From Marinobacterium aestuarii (lineage in GTDB: Bacteria; Pseudomonadota; Gammaproteobacteria; Pseudomonadales; Balneatricaceae): 64,000 nt of DNA. A program made the position numbers and the translations under genes. The notes under the pieces are model-generated. The model saw only the letters and a list, made by a program, of their open reading frames with translations. It had not been told where the DNA came from and ran no database searches. This document shows, one piece after another, positions 29,489 through 39,153 of this stretch. Positions within the stretch are counted from its first letter, which is position 1; each line of letters opens with the position of its first letter. The stretch lies in assembly GCF_001651805.1 (NCBI RefSeq), contig NZ_CP015839.1:1302001-1366000 (forward strand), in the 5' to 3' direction.

Positions 29489-30111
29489 GCGTACTGACGC
29501 TGGATCTGCTGCGCCACGGTGATGCCGAAGATGCCGGTTGTTACCGCGGGCGTACCGATTCTGCCCTGACGGCGCTGGGCAGGCGCCAGATGCAGGCTTA
29601 TGGCGCCGAAAATCCTGGCTGGCAGCGCATTCTCTGCTCGCCGCTGCGCCGTTGTGCGCAGCCCGCAGCAGAACTCGCCCAGGGCTTGCAGCTTGAGTGC
29701 GCTACAGATGCGCGCCTGCTGGAGCTGGATTTTGGCCGCTGGGACGGTCGCCCCTATGCGGACGTCTGGCAGCAGGAGCAGGCGGCTGTGTTGGCATTCT
29801 GGCGAGATCCGCAAGCGCATCCGCCGCCAGGAGGGGAAGCCATAGCGGCCTTCTGTGCACGCCTGGCCTCACTGCAGCATGAATTAAAGGCTGAGAGTAT
29901 TGCAACGGCTGAGGGCGATACCCACCTGCTGCTGCTGACCCACGCCGGCGTTATCCGGGGGCTTCTCGGTACGGCACTGGGGCTGGAGGCCAGCCACTGG
30001 TCGCAGCTGCGTATTGATACCGCGTCCCTGAGCCGGCTTCGGCTGGGGCGGGATGGCGCCCATGGCTGGTGTGAACTGTCGTTTATGAACCGGGTTAGGG
30101 GTATCCGTTGA
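29485..30111 (+). CDS. cobC: Alpha-ribazole phosphatase-like histidine phosphatase
   Basis: Histidine phosphatase of 208 aa with the RHG motif in DLLRHGDAEDAG (H near residue 11), the second arginine in LCSPLRRCAQPA, the acid ELDFGRWDG and the second histidine in LLLTHAGVIRGLL. Context (third gene of btuF-cobU-cobT-cobC) points to dephosphorylation of alpha-ribazole/adenosylcobalamin 5'-phosphate. It starts with GTG overlapping the cobT stop. The cobS gene usually found in such operons is missing here. Confidence 0.9.
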   Translation: MSVLTLDLLRHGDAEDAGCYRGRTDSALTALGRRQMQAYGAENPGWQRILCSPLRRCAQPAAELAQGLQLECATDARLLELDFGRWDGRPYADVWQQEQAAVLAFWRDPQAHPPPGGEAIAAFCARLASLQHELKAESIATAEGDTHLLLLTHAGVIRGLLGTALGLEASHWSQLRIDTASLSRLRLGRDGAHGWCELSFMNRVRGIR

Positions 30112-30227
30112 AAGCCGCTCTTTTTGGTTCGGCGCGGAAGTTGGCCATGGCACAGCGCTCTCCGCAGGGGAGGGCGCTGTTAGTGGGGCTCTTCGTGGCA
30201 GAAAAGGCGGCGAGGCCTGCCACTGCT

Positions 30228-30524
30228 TCAGGGTTCGCTGATACCCTTGATAAAGGACTTGGTCCCTTCCCAGGCGTCCTTGCTGGCCTCCACCGCGGCA
30301 TCGGCACCTTCCTTGCCGAGTTCGACCGCGGTTTCGGCGCCCTTGCCCGTTGAGCAGATGGCGCGCTGCACGGCGCAGCGGGCCTTGCATCCGGTGACAG
30401 CAGCGTCGTCAGTGAAATGCCTGACTTCACATTCGGTACGACAAAACTGCTGATCCAGGGCGCAGTTAGCGAACGCCAGCTGGGGCAGCCAGGCGAGTAT
30501 CAGTACGGGCACAACTCTTTTCAT
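30228..30524 (-). CDS. Secreted 98-aa protein with twin CX3C motif, function unknown
   Basis: A clear signal peptide (MKRVVPVLILAWLPQLAFA) is followed by six cysteines in mirror symmetry: C21-x6-C28-x3-C32-x13-C46-x3-C50-x6-C57. Such twin CX3C spacing makes a helical hairpin held by disulfides (C28-C50, C32-C46, perhaps C21-C57), the principle of small Tim and CHCH proteins. The rest (58-98) is an Ala/Glu/Lys-rich, probably helical tail. A good SD (GGAGG) lies upstream. It is convergent with cobC and transcribed alone. I do not recognise the family and propose no reaction. Confidence 0.75.
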   Translation of the reverse strand: MKRVVPVLILAWLPQLAFANCALDQQFCRTECEVRHFTDDAAVTGCKARCAVQRAICSTGKGAETAVELGKEGADAAVEASKDAWEGTKSFIKGISEP

Positions 30525-30601
30525 TTTTATCCTCCTTGGCTCGAATGAAGTATAACCGATCCGCCGCTGGCGCCGCCGCTAGAGCGCAGGGATGACGGCG
30601 C

Positions 30602-31162
30602 TCAGCGTTTGTTGCGCGCCTGCCAGTAAAGCTCCTGGCCGCCGTCACGGCGTGCCAGCACCCTGGCGCAGACAAACAGCAGATCGGACAGGCGATTAAT
30701 GTAGCTCAGAGCATGGGGGTTGACCGACTCAAGCTGTGCCAGTTCCACCAGGCGCCGTTCGGCACGTCGGCACAGGCTGCGGCTTTGCTGGCACAGGGCG
30801 CTGACGCGGTTGCCCCCTGGCAGGATAAATTCGCGCAGGGCGGGCAACTCGGCGTTCAGGTTGTCCAGCTGTTGCTCCAGCGTGCGGGTGGCGGCGGCGT
30901 CCAGCACCCAGTACTGCGCATCGACCATGGCCAGCTCGCCGCCAAGATCAAACAAATCGTGCTGCAGGCCTGGCAGAAAGCTTTGCAGGGCATCATCGGG
31001 ACCAAGTTCTGCGATCAGTACGCCCAGGCTCGAGTTCAACTCGTCAATATCGCCCAGGGCCTCGATACGCGGATGATATTTTTCGACCCGGCGACCATCG
31101 GCAAGGCCGGTGGTCCCCTTGTCGCCGCTGCGGGTGTAAATGCGATTGAGACGATCCGACAT
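30602..31162 (-). CDS. PduO-type ATP:cob(I)alamin adenosyltransferase
   Basis: Adenosyltransferase of 186 aa that makes adenosylcobalamin. The N-terminal RIYTRSGDKGTTGLADG is the PduO-family nucleotide motif; GDIDELNSSLG, LPGGNRVSA and RRAERRLVEL complete the family pattern. I take the ATG at 31162; the open frame extends upstream to 31312 but that extension lacks family sequence. It lies 34 bases after panE on the same strand. Together with btuF-cobUTC it covers salvage from corrinoid to coenzyme, except for the CobS step. Confidence 0.93.
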   Translation of the reverse strand: MSDRLNRIYTRSGDKGTTGLADGRRVEKYHPRIEALGDIDELNSSLGVLIAELGPDDALQSFLPGLQHDLFDLGGELAMVDAQYWVLDAAATRTLEQQLDNLNAELPALREFILPGGNRVSALCQQSRSLCRRAERRLVELAQLESVNPHALSYINRLSDLLFVCARVLARRDGGQELYWQARNKR

Positions 31163-31196
31163 TGTGCGGGTTCCCTGTCGTGGGTTGGTTCGGGGG

Positions 31197-32132
31197 TTAG
31201 TTTGGTAGAGTCTTCGGGGATGAGGTTGTACCGCTGTCGTGCTGCAACTGGCGTACCTGCTGCAGCGCTGCGCGGTTGCGGGGCACATCAATGCCAGCCA
31301 GACGGGCTTCATTGCACAGGAAACCGGTGATCTGTTCGATCTCGGTGGGGCGCTGGTGGCGAATATCCTGCAGCATCGACGAATAGTTGTTTGCGGTTGT
31401 GTGGGCCACCATCAGGGCCTGGTCTCGCAAGGGGCCGTCAAATAGAGGGATGCCGCGGGCGCGGGCCACGGCATCGAATTCTTCGCACAGGGCTTCGAGT
31501 GCACGGGTGTAGGCCGGTACTGTTGTCAGCTCGCCGTTGCGACAGCCGTAGAGCGCCGTCAGCGGGTTAATGGCGCAGTTGATCGCCAGCTTGCGCCACA
31601 GCGTGGTTTCAATCGCAGGATCCTGGCGCAGCTGCAGCTTAAAATGCGGGCCGCAATCCGGCAGTGTGGCATCGGTGCTGTCGAAGCGGCCAATGGCGGT
31701 TTCGCCGTGGCCGGCATGAACGACTTCGAAGGGCGCGCGCAGGTAGGCACCATCGGTGCTGGAGCCGATCAGCACGCGATCATTGCCTGCACGCTCAATG
31801 ACCTGTTGCTGGCTGCCCATGCCATTTTGCAGTACCAGAATGCGACTGTCGACAGTGAGGCGATGCCACACCGACTCCAGCGCCACCTGGCTGTCATACG
31901 CCTTGGTACAGAGCAGCAGTTGCGCAATGGGCTGGGGTGTTGCCGCCAGAGTGGCGCTCAGGGGGCAGAAAGTTTCGCCGCTATCGTCAATCAGGCTAAC
32001 GCCGCCGCGAGCCTGAAACTGTGCCAGGCGTTCGGGGCTGCGCAGCACCAGGCTGACCGAAACTCCGGCGCGCTGCAGATGCGCAGCCCAGAGGCAGCCG
32101 ATGGCGCCGGCTCCAAGGATTGTCCAGTGCAT
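31197..32132 (-). CDS. panE: 2-dehydropantoate 2-reductase
   Basis: NADPH-dependent ketopantoate reductase of 311 aa for pantothenate and CoA synthesis. The Rossmann motif GAGAIGCLWAAHL begins at residue 7; LLCTKAYD and WRKLAINCAINPLTALY carry the family lysine and asparagine. The C-terminal EIEQITGFLCNEA has the conserved glutamate. The panE-yajQ-ampG neighbourhood matches Pseudomonas. Confidence 0.93.
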   Translation of the reverse strand: MHWTILGAGAIGCLWAAHLQRAGVSVSLVLRSPERLAQFQARGGVSLIDDSGETFCPLSATLAATPQPIAQLLLCTKAYDSQVALESVWHRLTVDSRILVLQNGMGSQQQVIERAGNDRVLIGSSTDGAYLRAPFEVVHAGHGETAIGRFDSTDATLPDCGPHFKLQLRQDPAIETTLWRKLAINCAINPLTALYGCRNGELTTVPAYTRALEALCEEFDAVARARGIPLFDGPLRDQALMVAHTTANNYSSMLQDIRHQRPTEIEQITGFLCNEARLAGIDVPRNRAALQQVRQLQHDSGTTSSPKTLPN

Positions 32133-32463
32133 GATAAGTCCGTCACTGCGTCATTAGTTGTGTATTCATTGTGCGAACGCTCGGGCGCCGTACCGGGTTG
32201 TACGCCCCTTGTTCTGCAAGGCGAGCACGAGAGCTGGCGTTTGCGGGATTCGCATTGGAACATTGTTCCCATGCATGGCCTGATGATGAAGCATGCGTGC
32301 TTTATGTCGCAACTCTGCCGGTTAATCGCAGTGCTTATGATAACCAGAGTGCGCAATGGGTGAAATGGTTACGGGCCTTCGCTAAAATGCCTCCACTTCG
32401 GCTCGACCCGGTGCTGTGTGCTGTGGAGTCTGCGGGCCGCTTCAATTTAGAGGAGATCGGGTA
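32133..32463. promoter_or_regulatory. Divergent intergenic region panE/yajQ
   Basis: The 331 bases contain no convincing gene. A short palindrome GGAACATTGTTCC (32257-32269) is the only structured element I see; an AGGAGAT SD stands before yajQ. The promoters of both genes must lie here. Confidence 0.4.
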
Positions 32464-32946
32464 ATGCCGTCATTTGACATAGTGTCCGAGCTGGACATGC
32501 ATGAAGTCACCAACGCGGTGGATCAGGCCAATCGTGAAATTCAGAACCGCTTCGACTTCAAGGGTATTGATGCGCGCTTCGAGCTGGGCGATGGTCATGT
32601 GGTGCTCTGGGCCGAGGTGGACTTCCAGTTGCAGCAGCTGCAGGAAGTACTGCGTGCCAAGCTGACCAGCCGCAAGATTGATATTCGCTGCATGGAAGTC
32701 AAGGATGCGGAAAAGGCCAATATGCGCGCGCGCCAGCAGGTGGATCTCAAGCAGGGGCTGGATCAGGCGCTGGCCAAGAAAATTATCAAGCTGATCAAGG
32801 ATGCCAAGCTCAAGGTCCAGACCCAGGTGCAGGGTGAGCAGGTACGGGTGACGGGCAAGAAGCGTGACGACCTGCAGGGCGCGATGGCCCTGCTGCGGGC
32901 GGCTGATCTGGAGCTGCCGCTGCAGTTCAACAACTTCCGCGACTAG
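32464..32946 (+). CDS. yajQ: YajQ family nucleotide-binding protein
   Basis: Protein of 160 aa with two ferredoxin-like RNA-binding folds, starting MPSFDIVSELDMHEVTNAVDQ. Homologues bind nucleotides, and in Xanthomonas and Pseudomonas a YajQ protein binds cyclic di-GMP and modulates transcription; whether this copy does so is not visible in sequence. AGGAGAT lies before the ATG at 32464, so the upstream in-frame ATG at 32416 is not used. A hairpin (32960-32980) follows the stop codon. Confidence 0.95.
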   Translation: MPSFDIVSELDMHEVTNAVDQANREIQNRFDFKGIDARFELGDGHVVLWAEVDFQLQQLQEVLRAKLTSRKIDIRCMEVKDAEKANMRARQQVDLKQGLDQALAKKIIKLIKDAKLKVQTQVQGEQVRVTGKKRDDLQGAMALLRAADLELPLQFNNFRD

Positions 32947-33031
32947 TCGGACTCAAGATACCGGCCTGCAACGGGCCGGTGCCTGTAGTGCCGTGCTTAT
33001 GCCTGGCGCTCTGTTTAGCAGCGCAGCGTCG

Positions 33032-33280
33032 TCAGTGCGGCTCGCCATCGTTGCAGTGACAGCGGCCGCCTTCCAGGCAGGCCAGTAAAAACAATTCCTG
33101 AACCAGTTCCTTGCTGCAGCATTGCGATTGCTGCAGATCCTGTGGGCAAATCACGCCCTGCTCCAGCAAGGTGGTTACCTTCTCGTTGCGCCATTCAATA
33201 ACGCGGATGCCGGTATGGCGATGGGTGATACGAAGGTATGGATCTGGCCGTTCCAGCCAGGCGTCGATGATATAGCTCAT
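33032..33280 (-). CDS. Small six-cysteine protein behind a Fur-like box, function unknown
   Basis: 82-aa cytosolic protein (no signal peptide) beginning MSYIIDAWLERPDPYL. Cysteines lie at C45, C54, C55, C68, C74 and C76, the last pair forming a CHC motif in GGRCHCND, so metal or Fe-S binding is possible. AAGGGA precedes the chosen ATG at 33280; an open frame extends further upstream to 33406, but across the Fur-like palindrome. The box 42 bases upstream suggests synthesis under iron limitation. I do not recognise a family. Confidence 0.7.
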   Translation of the reverse strand: MSYIIDAWLERPDPYLRITHRHTGIRVIEWRNEKVTTLLEQGVICPQDLQQSQCCSKELVQELFLLACLEGGRCHCNDGEPH

Positions 33281-33321
33281 AACAGTCCCTTCCCTTGAGT
33301 GGTTCTGGGACTTTATGATAT

Positions 33322-33347
33322 CGATTATCATTTGTAAATGATAATCG
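33322..33347. promoter_or_regulatory. Fur-box-like palindrome
   Basis: CGATTATCATTT (33322-33333) and AAATGATAATCG (33336-33347) form a perfect 12-bp inverted repeat with a two-base spacer. It contains the GATAAT/ATTATC hexamers of the Fur consensus. It lies just beyond the ampG stop codon and upstream of the small six-cysteine gene on the minus strand, which it most likely controls. Confidence 0.8.
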
Positions 33348-33350
33348 TTG

Positions 33351-34754
33351 TTATTTGTGAGTGGCTTCTGCCTGAACCGGTGCATGGCGTGCCGCCAGCC
33401 AGACAAGGATCAGTACCGGCAGACCAAGCACAGCGGTACCGGCGAAGAACAGTGGATAGCCCATCAGATTTACCGCGTCGCCGGAGAAACCCGCCAGAAA
33501 CTTTGGCATCAGCAGCATGACCGAGCTGAAAAGCGCATATTGCGTCGCGGTATAGCTGATGCTGGTCAGGCTCGACAGATAGGCGATAAAGGCCGCCGTG
33601 GCGATGCCGGCACTGAAGTTGTCCAGCGATACCGTCACTATCAAAAAGCCGACGCTGTGGCCGGTCAGCGCCAAGGCCGAGAACAGCAGATTGGTGGCCG
33701 CCGCCAGCACAGCGCCAATAAACAGTATTCGCATCACGCCAAAGCGGTACACCAGCAGCCCGCCCACCAGGGAGCCGACAATCGTCATCAGGGTGCCGAA
33801 CAGCTTGGTGATTTCAGCCACTTCAATCTTGGTAAAACCCATGTCGACGTAAAACACGTTGGCGATGATGCCCATGACGACGTCGGCGATACGGTAGCTG
33901 CCGATCAGCGCCAGAATCAGTAGCGCAGGTTTGCCATAGCGGCTGATAAAATCGGCGAAGGGGCAGTAGGCCGCGACATAAAACCAGCCCAGCAACCGTG
34001 CCAGGGCGTGGGGCAAATGCTGGCGCTGTTCCATAAAGGCCTCTATCTCCTGCCTTTTTTGCTCTGCTGCGGCGCCATCGGGTACGGGTTCAGGCGCGCA
34101 CAGGGTGGTGACAATGCCGACGCTCATCAGGGCCGCCATGGCCCAGTACGCCATCTGCCAGGACTCACGGCTATAGCTGTCGGCGCCTGGATCGTGCCAG
34201 GCGGCGATCAGCAGGGCGCCGGTGGTCGCCAGTATCATGGCCAGGCGGTAACCGAGCATGTAGGTGGCGGCCATGGCGGCCTGAATGCGCGGCTCGGCTG
34301 ATTCGATGCGGTAGGCGTCGATGGCGATGTCCTGGGTGGCGGAGCAAAAGGCGACCGCGAGGGCGAACCAGGCCATCAGCTCCAGGTTTTGCTGCGGATC
34401 GGAATCGGCCAGTCCAAGCAGGCACAGGGCGATGAGCAGCTGTGCGGTCAACATCCAGCTGCGCCGCCGTCCCAGCCAGGCAGAAAGCAGCGGAATGGGC
34501 AGGCGGTCGATAATCGGCGACCACACCCACTTGAAGGCGTAGGCCAGGGCGACCCAGGAAAAGTAGGTAATGGTGCCGCGATCAATACCGGCTTCACGCA
34601 ACCAGTAGGACAGGGTGGAAAAGACCAGCATCAGCGGCAGGCCGGCGGAAAATCCAAGAAATAACAAGGTGATGGGGCGAGGTTGCAGGTAGACACGGGC
34701 GCTGTGCAGCCATTCTTTCCAGCTCAGGGTGTGCTCGGCGTGTTCGGTTTGCAT
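33351..34754 (-). CDS. ampG: AmpG family muropeptide permease
   Basis: Major-facilitator transporter of 467 aa with 12-14 predicted helices, which brings GlcNAc-anhydromuropeptides into the cytosol for cell-wall recycling. AmpG signatures: LLFLGFSAGLPLMLVFSTLSYWL near the N-terminus, WSPIIDRLPIP, LGRRRSWML and SATQDIAIDAYRIE. In species with inducible AmpC the import controls beta-lactamase through AmpR. Position next to yajQ and panE matches Pseudomonas. Confidence 0.93.
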   Translation of the reverse strand: MQTEHAEHTLSWKEWLHSARVYLQPRPITLLFLGFSAGLPLMLVFSTLSYWLREAGIDRGTITYFSWVALAYAFKWVWSPIIDRLPIPLLSAWLGRRRSWMLTAQLLIALCLLGLADSDPQQNLELMAWFALAVAFCSATQDIAIDAYRIESAEPRIQAAMAATYMLGYRLAMILATTGALLIAAWHDPGADSYSRESWQMAYWAMAALMSVGIVTTLCAPEPVPDGAAAEQKRQEIEAFMEQRQHLPHALARLLGWFYVAAYCPFADFISRYGKPALLILALIGSYRIADVVMGIIANVFYVDMGFTKIEVAEITKLFGTLMTIVGSLVGGLLVYRFGVMRILFIGAVLAAATNLLFSALALTGHSVGFLIVTVSLDNFSAGIATAAFIAYLSSLTSISYTATQYALFSSVMLLMPKFLAGFSGDAVNLMGYPLFFAGTAVLGLPVLILVWLAARHAPVQAEATHK

Positions 34755-34897
34755 GGTGGGGTTCAGTTTCCTGGAGGTCCGTGAACACGCATTGTGTCCA
34801 TCGGTCGCAGGCTTGTAAACGCCCGCAAAGAGGCGGGGGCGGCGTATGTGTCACCCGGGCGTGCCTTAGGCTGGTCGGGCGGGTATAAAAAAGGCAT

Positions 34898-34926
34898 AAA
34901 AAAACCGGCTCAGGCGCCGGTTTTAA
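34898..34926 (-). terminator. Intrinsic terminator of the SDR gene
   Basis: AAAACCGGC (34901-34909) pairs with GCCGGTTTT (34916-34924), with an A-run on the plus strand that gives the U-tract on the minus strand. It lies 28 bases after the stop codon of the dehydrogenase. Confidence 0.85.
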
Positions 34927-34953
34927 AGGTGAATCAAGGCTTGTTCAGGGTAA

Positions 34954-35715
34954 TCAGATGCGCAGCGCGCCGTCGACTTCGATGCAGCGGCCGCTGATGT
35001 AGTCGTTTTCAAGAATAAAGGTAACGGTACGGGCGATTTCTTCCGGCTGGCCAAGGCGCTTGGCAGGAATACCGGCGGCCATTTTTTCCAGCGCTTCGGG
35101 TTTCATGGCCATGACCATGTCGGTGGCAATAAAGCCCGGAGCGATTGAGGCTGCGCGGATACCGTAACGCGCCAGTTCCTTCGCCCAGGTCACGGCCATG
35201 GCCTGTGCACCGGCCTTGGTGGCGGTGTAGTTGGTCTGGCCCATGTTGCCGGAGCGGGAGATGGAAGAAATGTTGATGATGCAGCCGGGGTTGCCCAGCT
35301 CGATCATTTTGCACGCCGCCTCGCGGGCACAGAGGAAGGTGCCAGTAAGGTTGACGTTCATGACCATGTTCCAGTTGTCCAGGGTCATTTTGGAGACAAC
35401 CTTGCCGTCTTTGGCTTTTACCAGCAGCGCATCGCGGGTAACGCCGGCATTGTTGATCAGGCCGTTGATGGCGCCAAAGTCCGTGGCGATATCAATGAAC
35501 AGTTGCTCGACTGCCGCTTCGTCGGTGACGTTGCAGAGGTAGGAGCGTGCTTCCACGCCTTTTTCCATGCACAGGCCGGAGGTTTCATCCAGATCCGGAC
35601 CATTCATGTCGACCAGAGCCAGGCGTGCGCCCTTGCCGGCCAGTTCCAGTGCCATGGCGCGACCCAGACCGCGACCGCCACCCGTGATTACGATTACCTT
35701 GTCTTTAATGTCCAT
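34954..35715 (-). CDS. Short-chain dehydrogenase/reductase (FabG-like)
   Basis: Classical SDR of 253 aa. Cofactor motif TGGGRGLG (about 11-18), NNAG (about 90) and the catalytic Ser-Tyr-Lys in ISSISRSGNMGQTNYTATKAG are intact. Similarity is to 3-oxoacyl-ACP/acetoacetyl-CoA reductases; the substrate is not defined. The ATG at 35715 has AGGTGA upstream. It stands alone between two intergenic regions and has its own terminator, and no fatty-acid genes are beside it, so it is not the housekeeping fabG. Confidence 0.88.
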   Translation of the reverse strand: MDIKDKVIVITGGGRGLGRAMALELAGKGARLALVDMNGPDLDETSGLCMEKGVEARSYLCNVTDEAAVEQLFIDIATDFGAINGLINNAGVTRDALLVKAKDGKVVSKMTLDNWNMVMNVNLTGTFLCAREAACKMIELGNPGCIINISSISRSGNMGQTNYTATKAGAQAMAVTWAKELARYGIRAASIAPGFIATDMVMAMKPEALEKMAAGIPAKRLGQPEEIARTVTFILENDYISGRCIEVDGALRI

Positions 35716-36070
35716 TGTGTTCACCTGATTCCAAGTATGATTCTTGTGTAGTTTTATTATTGTGCGCTGCAGTATGTTGCATTGCACAAAGCTATATCGC
35801 TTGTGCACAAATGTCTACCGGGTTCACACAACTGTCATCAAACTGTTGCCGGCGGTTGATATAAAGCGTTCCGCGTTTCCACTTTTTCCGATTTCAACTT
35901 GATGATTTATAAGGATTTTATTTTTATCCCTATTTGTGGGAAAAATTTTCTTATACTTTGGTCTAATTTGGCTGCAGCATTTTGCCTTGGCGACACAAAT
36001 ACCCGCGCGAGGGCATTTAAGTTGCGGATCCAGCCATCATCTGGTGTGATGAGGAAAATCATTTCGGACT
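35716..36070. promoter_or_regulatory. AT-rich divergent region SDR/fxsA
   Basis: 355 bases, clearly richer in A and T than the surroundings, with no gene. TATACT at 35952-35957 is a plausible -10 for fxsA. Runs such as TTTATAAGGATTTTATTTTTATCC (35907 onward) could be a curved or UP-element-like promoter upstream sequence. Confidence 0.4.
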
Positions 36071-36562
36071 ATGGCAATGCGGTTTCTTTTTCTGCTTTTT
36101 ATCATCATCCCAATTATCGAAATTACCCTGCTGATTAACGTCGGTCAGGCCATCGGTGCCTGGTATACCGTGGGGCTGGTGCTGCTGTCGGCCTTTATCG
36201 GCGTCAATATGCTGCGCTATCAGGGGCTGTCGACGCTGGCGCGGGCGCAGCAGAAGATCAACGCCGGCGAGATGCCCGCCGGTGAAATGATCGAGGGGCT
36301 GGTGCTGGCCGTGGGCGGTGCGCTGCTGATCACGCCGGGCTTTTTTACCGATGTTATCGGCTTCTGCTGCCTGATTCCCTTTACCCGCCAGCTGCTGTCA
36401 AAAGCGCTGGTGAGTCGTTTTACCCTGGTGGCGGCGTCCCACCGTCGTTCTCCCTTTGAGGGCCCCGAGGTTCCACCGGGGCCGGGCAACTCCCGGCCCG
36501 ACCCCCGTGTCGATGGCAAGGGTGATACCATCGATGGCGAGTACCGCCGCGAAGACGACTAA
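36071..36562 (+). CDS. fxsA: FxsA family membrane protein
   Basis: Cytoplasmic-membrane protein of 163 aa with about three helices in the first 115 residues (FLFLLFIIIPIIEITLLI, AWYTVGLVLLSAFIGVN, LVLAVGGALLITPGFFTD) and a polar, proline-rich tail. In E. coli FxsA relieves exclusion of phage T7 by the F factor; its normal role is unknown. Its place directly upstream of groES is widely conserved in gammaproteobacteria. A hairpin at 36627-36645 may end its transcript. Confidence 0.92.
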   Translation: MAMRFLFLLFIIIPIIEITLLINVGQAIGAWYTVGLVLLSAFIGVNMLRYQGLSTLARAQQKINAGEMPAGEMIEGLVLAVGGALLITPGFFTDVIGFCCLIPFTRQLLSKALVSRFTLVAASHRRSPFEGPEVPPGPGNSRPDPRVDGKGDTIDGEYRREDD

Positions 36563-36626
36563 GCGACTCCAGCACAGCGGCTCTCCAGTCACTACGGGTG
36601 ACCCCATGTTTTCGTCCTTCCTTATA

Positions 36627-36645
36627 CAGGCGCCGCTGGCGCCTG
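36627..36645 (+). terminator. Hairpin downstream of fxsA
   Basis: CAGGCGCC (36627-36634), loop GCT, GGCGCCTG (36638-36645), followed by TTGTCGTT. It would separate fxsA from the heat-shock transcript of groES-groEL. Confidence 0.55.
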
Positions 36646-36755
36646 TTGTCGTTGGGGCTCTGGCCCCTGCTTTCGGGGGCTGGTGAGTGCGGGGCTTTGG
36701 GCTGCAGGGCAGAGGATGCAGGGCAGAAATTTTTCAAATTTTTTTGCTGGTGCTG

Positions 36756-36782
36756 TTGAAATGCATTTCCCCGCCCCCATTA
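36756..36782 (+). promoter_or_regulatory. Sigma-32 heat-shock promoter of groES-groEL
   Basis: TTGAAA (36756-36761), 13 bases, CCCCATTA (36775-36782): a near-perfect match to the sigma-32 consensus. It lies about 100 bases before groES. No CIRCE element is present, so control is by RpoH and not HrcA. Confidence 0.88.
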
Positions 36783-36878
36783 TCCTGAACATCCAGTATC
36801 TGGGGCAGCAGATGGCCTGTTGTCCTTTCTCTGTAAACAATAGCTTTGGATCCTAATAAGATCAGGAGAGTAGAACAG

Positions 36879-37172
36879 ATGAAAATTCGTCCGCTTCACG
36901 ACCGAGTTGTAGTTCGTCGCAGTGAAGAAGAAACCACCAGCGCTGGCGGTATCGTTCTGCCGGGTTCTGCTGCAGAAAAGCCGAACCGTGGAACTGTAAT
37001 TGCAGTGGGTGAAGGGCGCACGCTGAACAACGGTGATGTGAAAGCACTGACCGTTAAAGAAGGTGACGTCGTTCTGTTTGGCCAGTACTCCGGTAGCAAC
37101 GTTGTCAAGCTTGACGGCGAAGAGCTGCTGATCATGAACGAAAGCGAAATCTTTGGTGTGGTCGAAGGCTGA
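36879..37172 (+). CDS. groES: Co-chaperonin GroES
   Basis: 10-kDa lid of the GroEL chamber, 97 aa, starting [14 protein letters not shown]. The mobile loop that docks to GroEL is [17 protein letters not shown] (about 16-32). An SD (AGGAGA) and the known N-terminus fix the start at 36879. Codon use is distinctly biased to the preferred set, as expected for a highly expressed gene. groEL follows after 60 bases. Confidence 0.98.
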   Translation: MKIRPLHDRVVVRRSEEETTSAGGIVLPGSAAEKPNRGTVIAVGEGRTLNNGDVKALTVKEGDVVLFGQYSGSNVVKLDGEELLIMNESEIFGVVEG

Positions 37173-37226
37173 TTGGCCTGCTTGACCCCGTTGATTTCCG
37201 ATTTATAACGCTTTGTATAGGATTAA

Positions 37227-38876
<1,650 letters not shown>

Positions 38877-38924
38877 GCAGCCTGCCCAGGCTCCCTTGAC
38901 CCGCCGCCAGGCGGGTCGCACGCT

Positions 38925-38952
38925 AAAACCCCGACTTATGTCGGGGTTTTTG
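38925..38952 (+). terminator. Intrinsic terminator of groES-groEL
   Basis: AAAACCCCGAC, loop TTAT, GTCGGGGTTTTT: a compact GC stem with a T-run, directly after groEL. The symmetric A/T flanks let it act in both directions. Confidence 0.92.
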
Positions 38953-38970
38953 CGTTTAGGGCAATGGCTG

Positions 38971-39144
38971 TCAACCCGCGGGGTTGGTCATCCAGCGCGC
39001 ACGCTGATGTGCACGATTGCAGGGAGGCAGGAGGTTGAGCGACGCAGGATGCCAAAACCCAGGAACAGGCATGATCGGTGATATTGCACCCTGGTCAAGT
39101 GTCACTTCGATGTCTCCTGCTTTTAGTGCTATCGGTTCACTCAT
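38971..39144 (-). pseudogene. Possible remnant: 5' end of a truncated gene
   Basis: A 57-codon frame starts at ATG 39144 with AGGG six bases upstream and reads MSEPIALKAGDIEVTLDQGAI before turning into sequence of no evident pattern. The first 20 residues look like the start of an aldose-1-epimerase-type beta-sandwich protein (family resemblance from memory, weak). It may be the remnant of a gene deleted between groEL and the ABC operon, or only a chance ORF. Confidence 0.25.
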
Positions 39145-39153
39145 TGGACCCTG

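Noticed and set aside
30108-30353. 81-codon frame in the place where cobS would be expected
   Set aside because: It has none of the hydrophobic helices of CobS and runs antisense into the secreted twin-CX3C gene.
32257-32269. Palindrome GGAACATTGTTCC as a LexA-type operator
   Set aside because: It resembles the Gram-positive LexA box, not the gammaproteobacterial CTG-N10-CAG. One short palindrome in 331 bases is not enough.
32171-32464. 97-codon frame just before yajQ, on the same strand
   Set aside because: No SD, no recognisable pattern, and it covers the region where the yajQ and panE promoters must lie.
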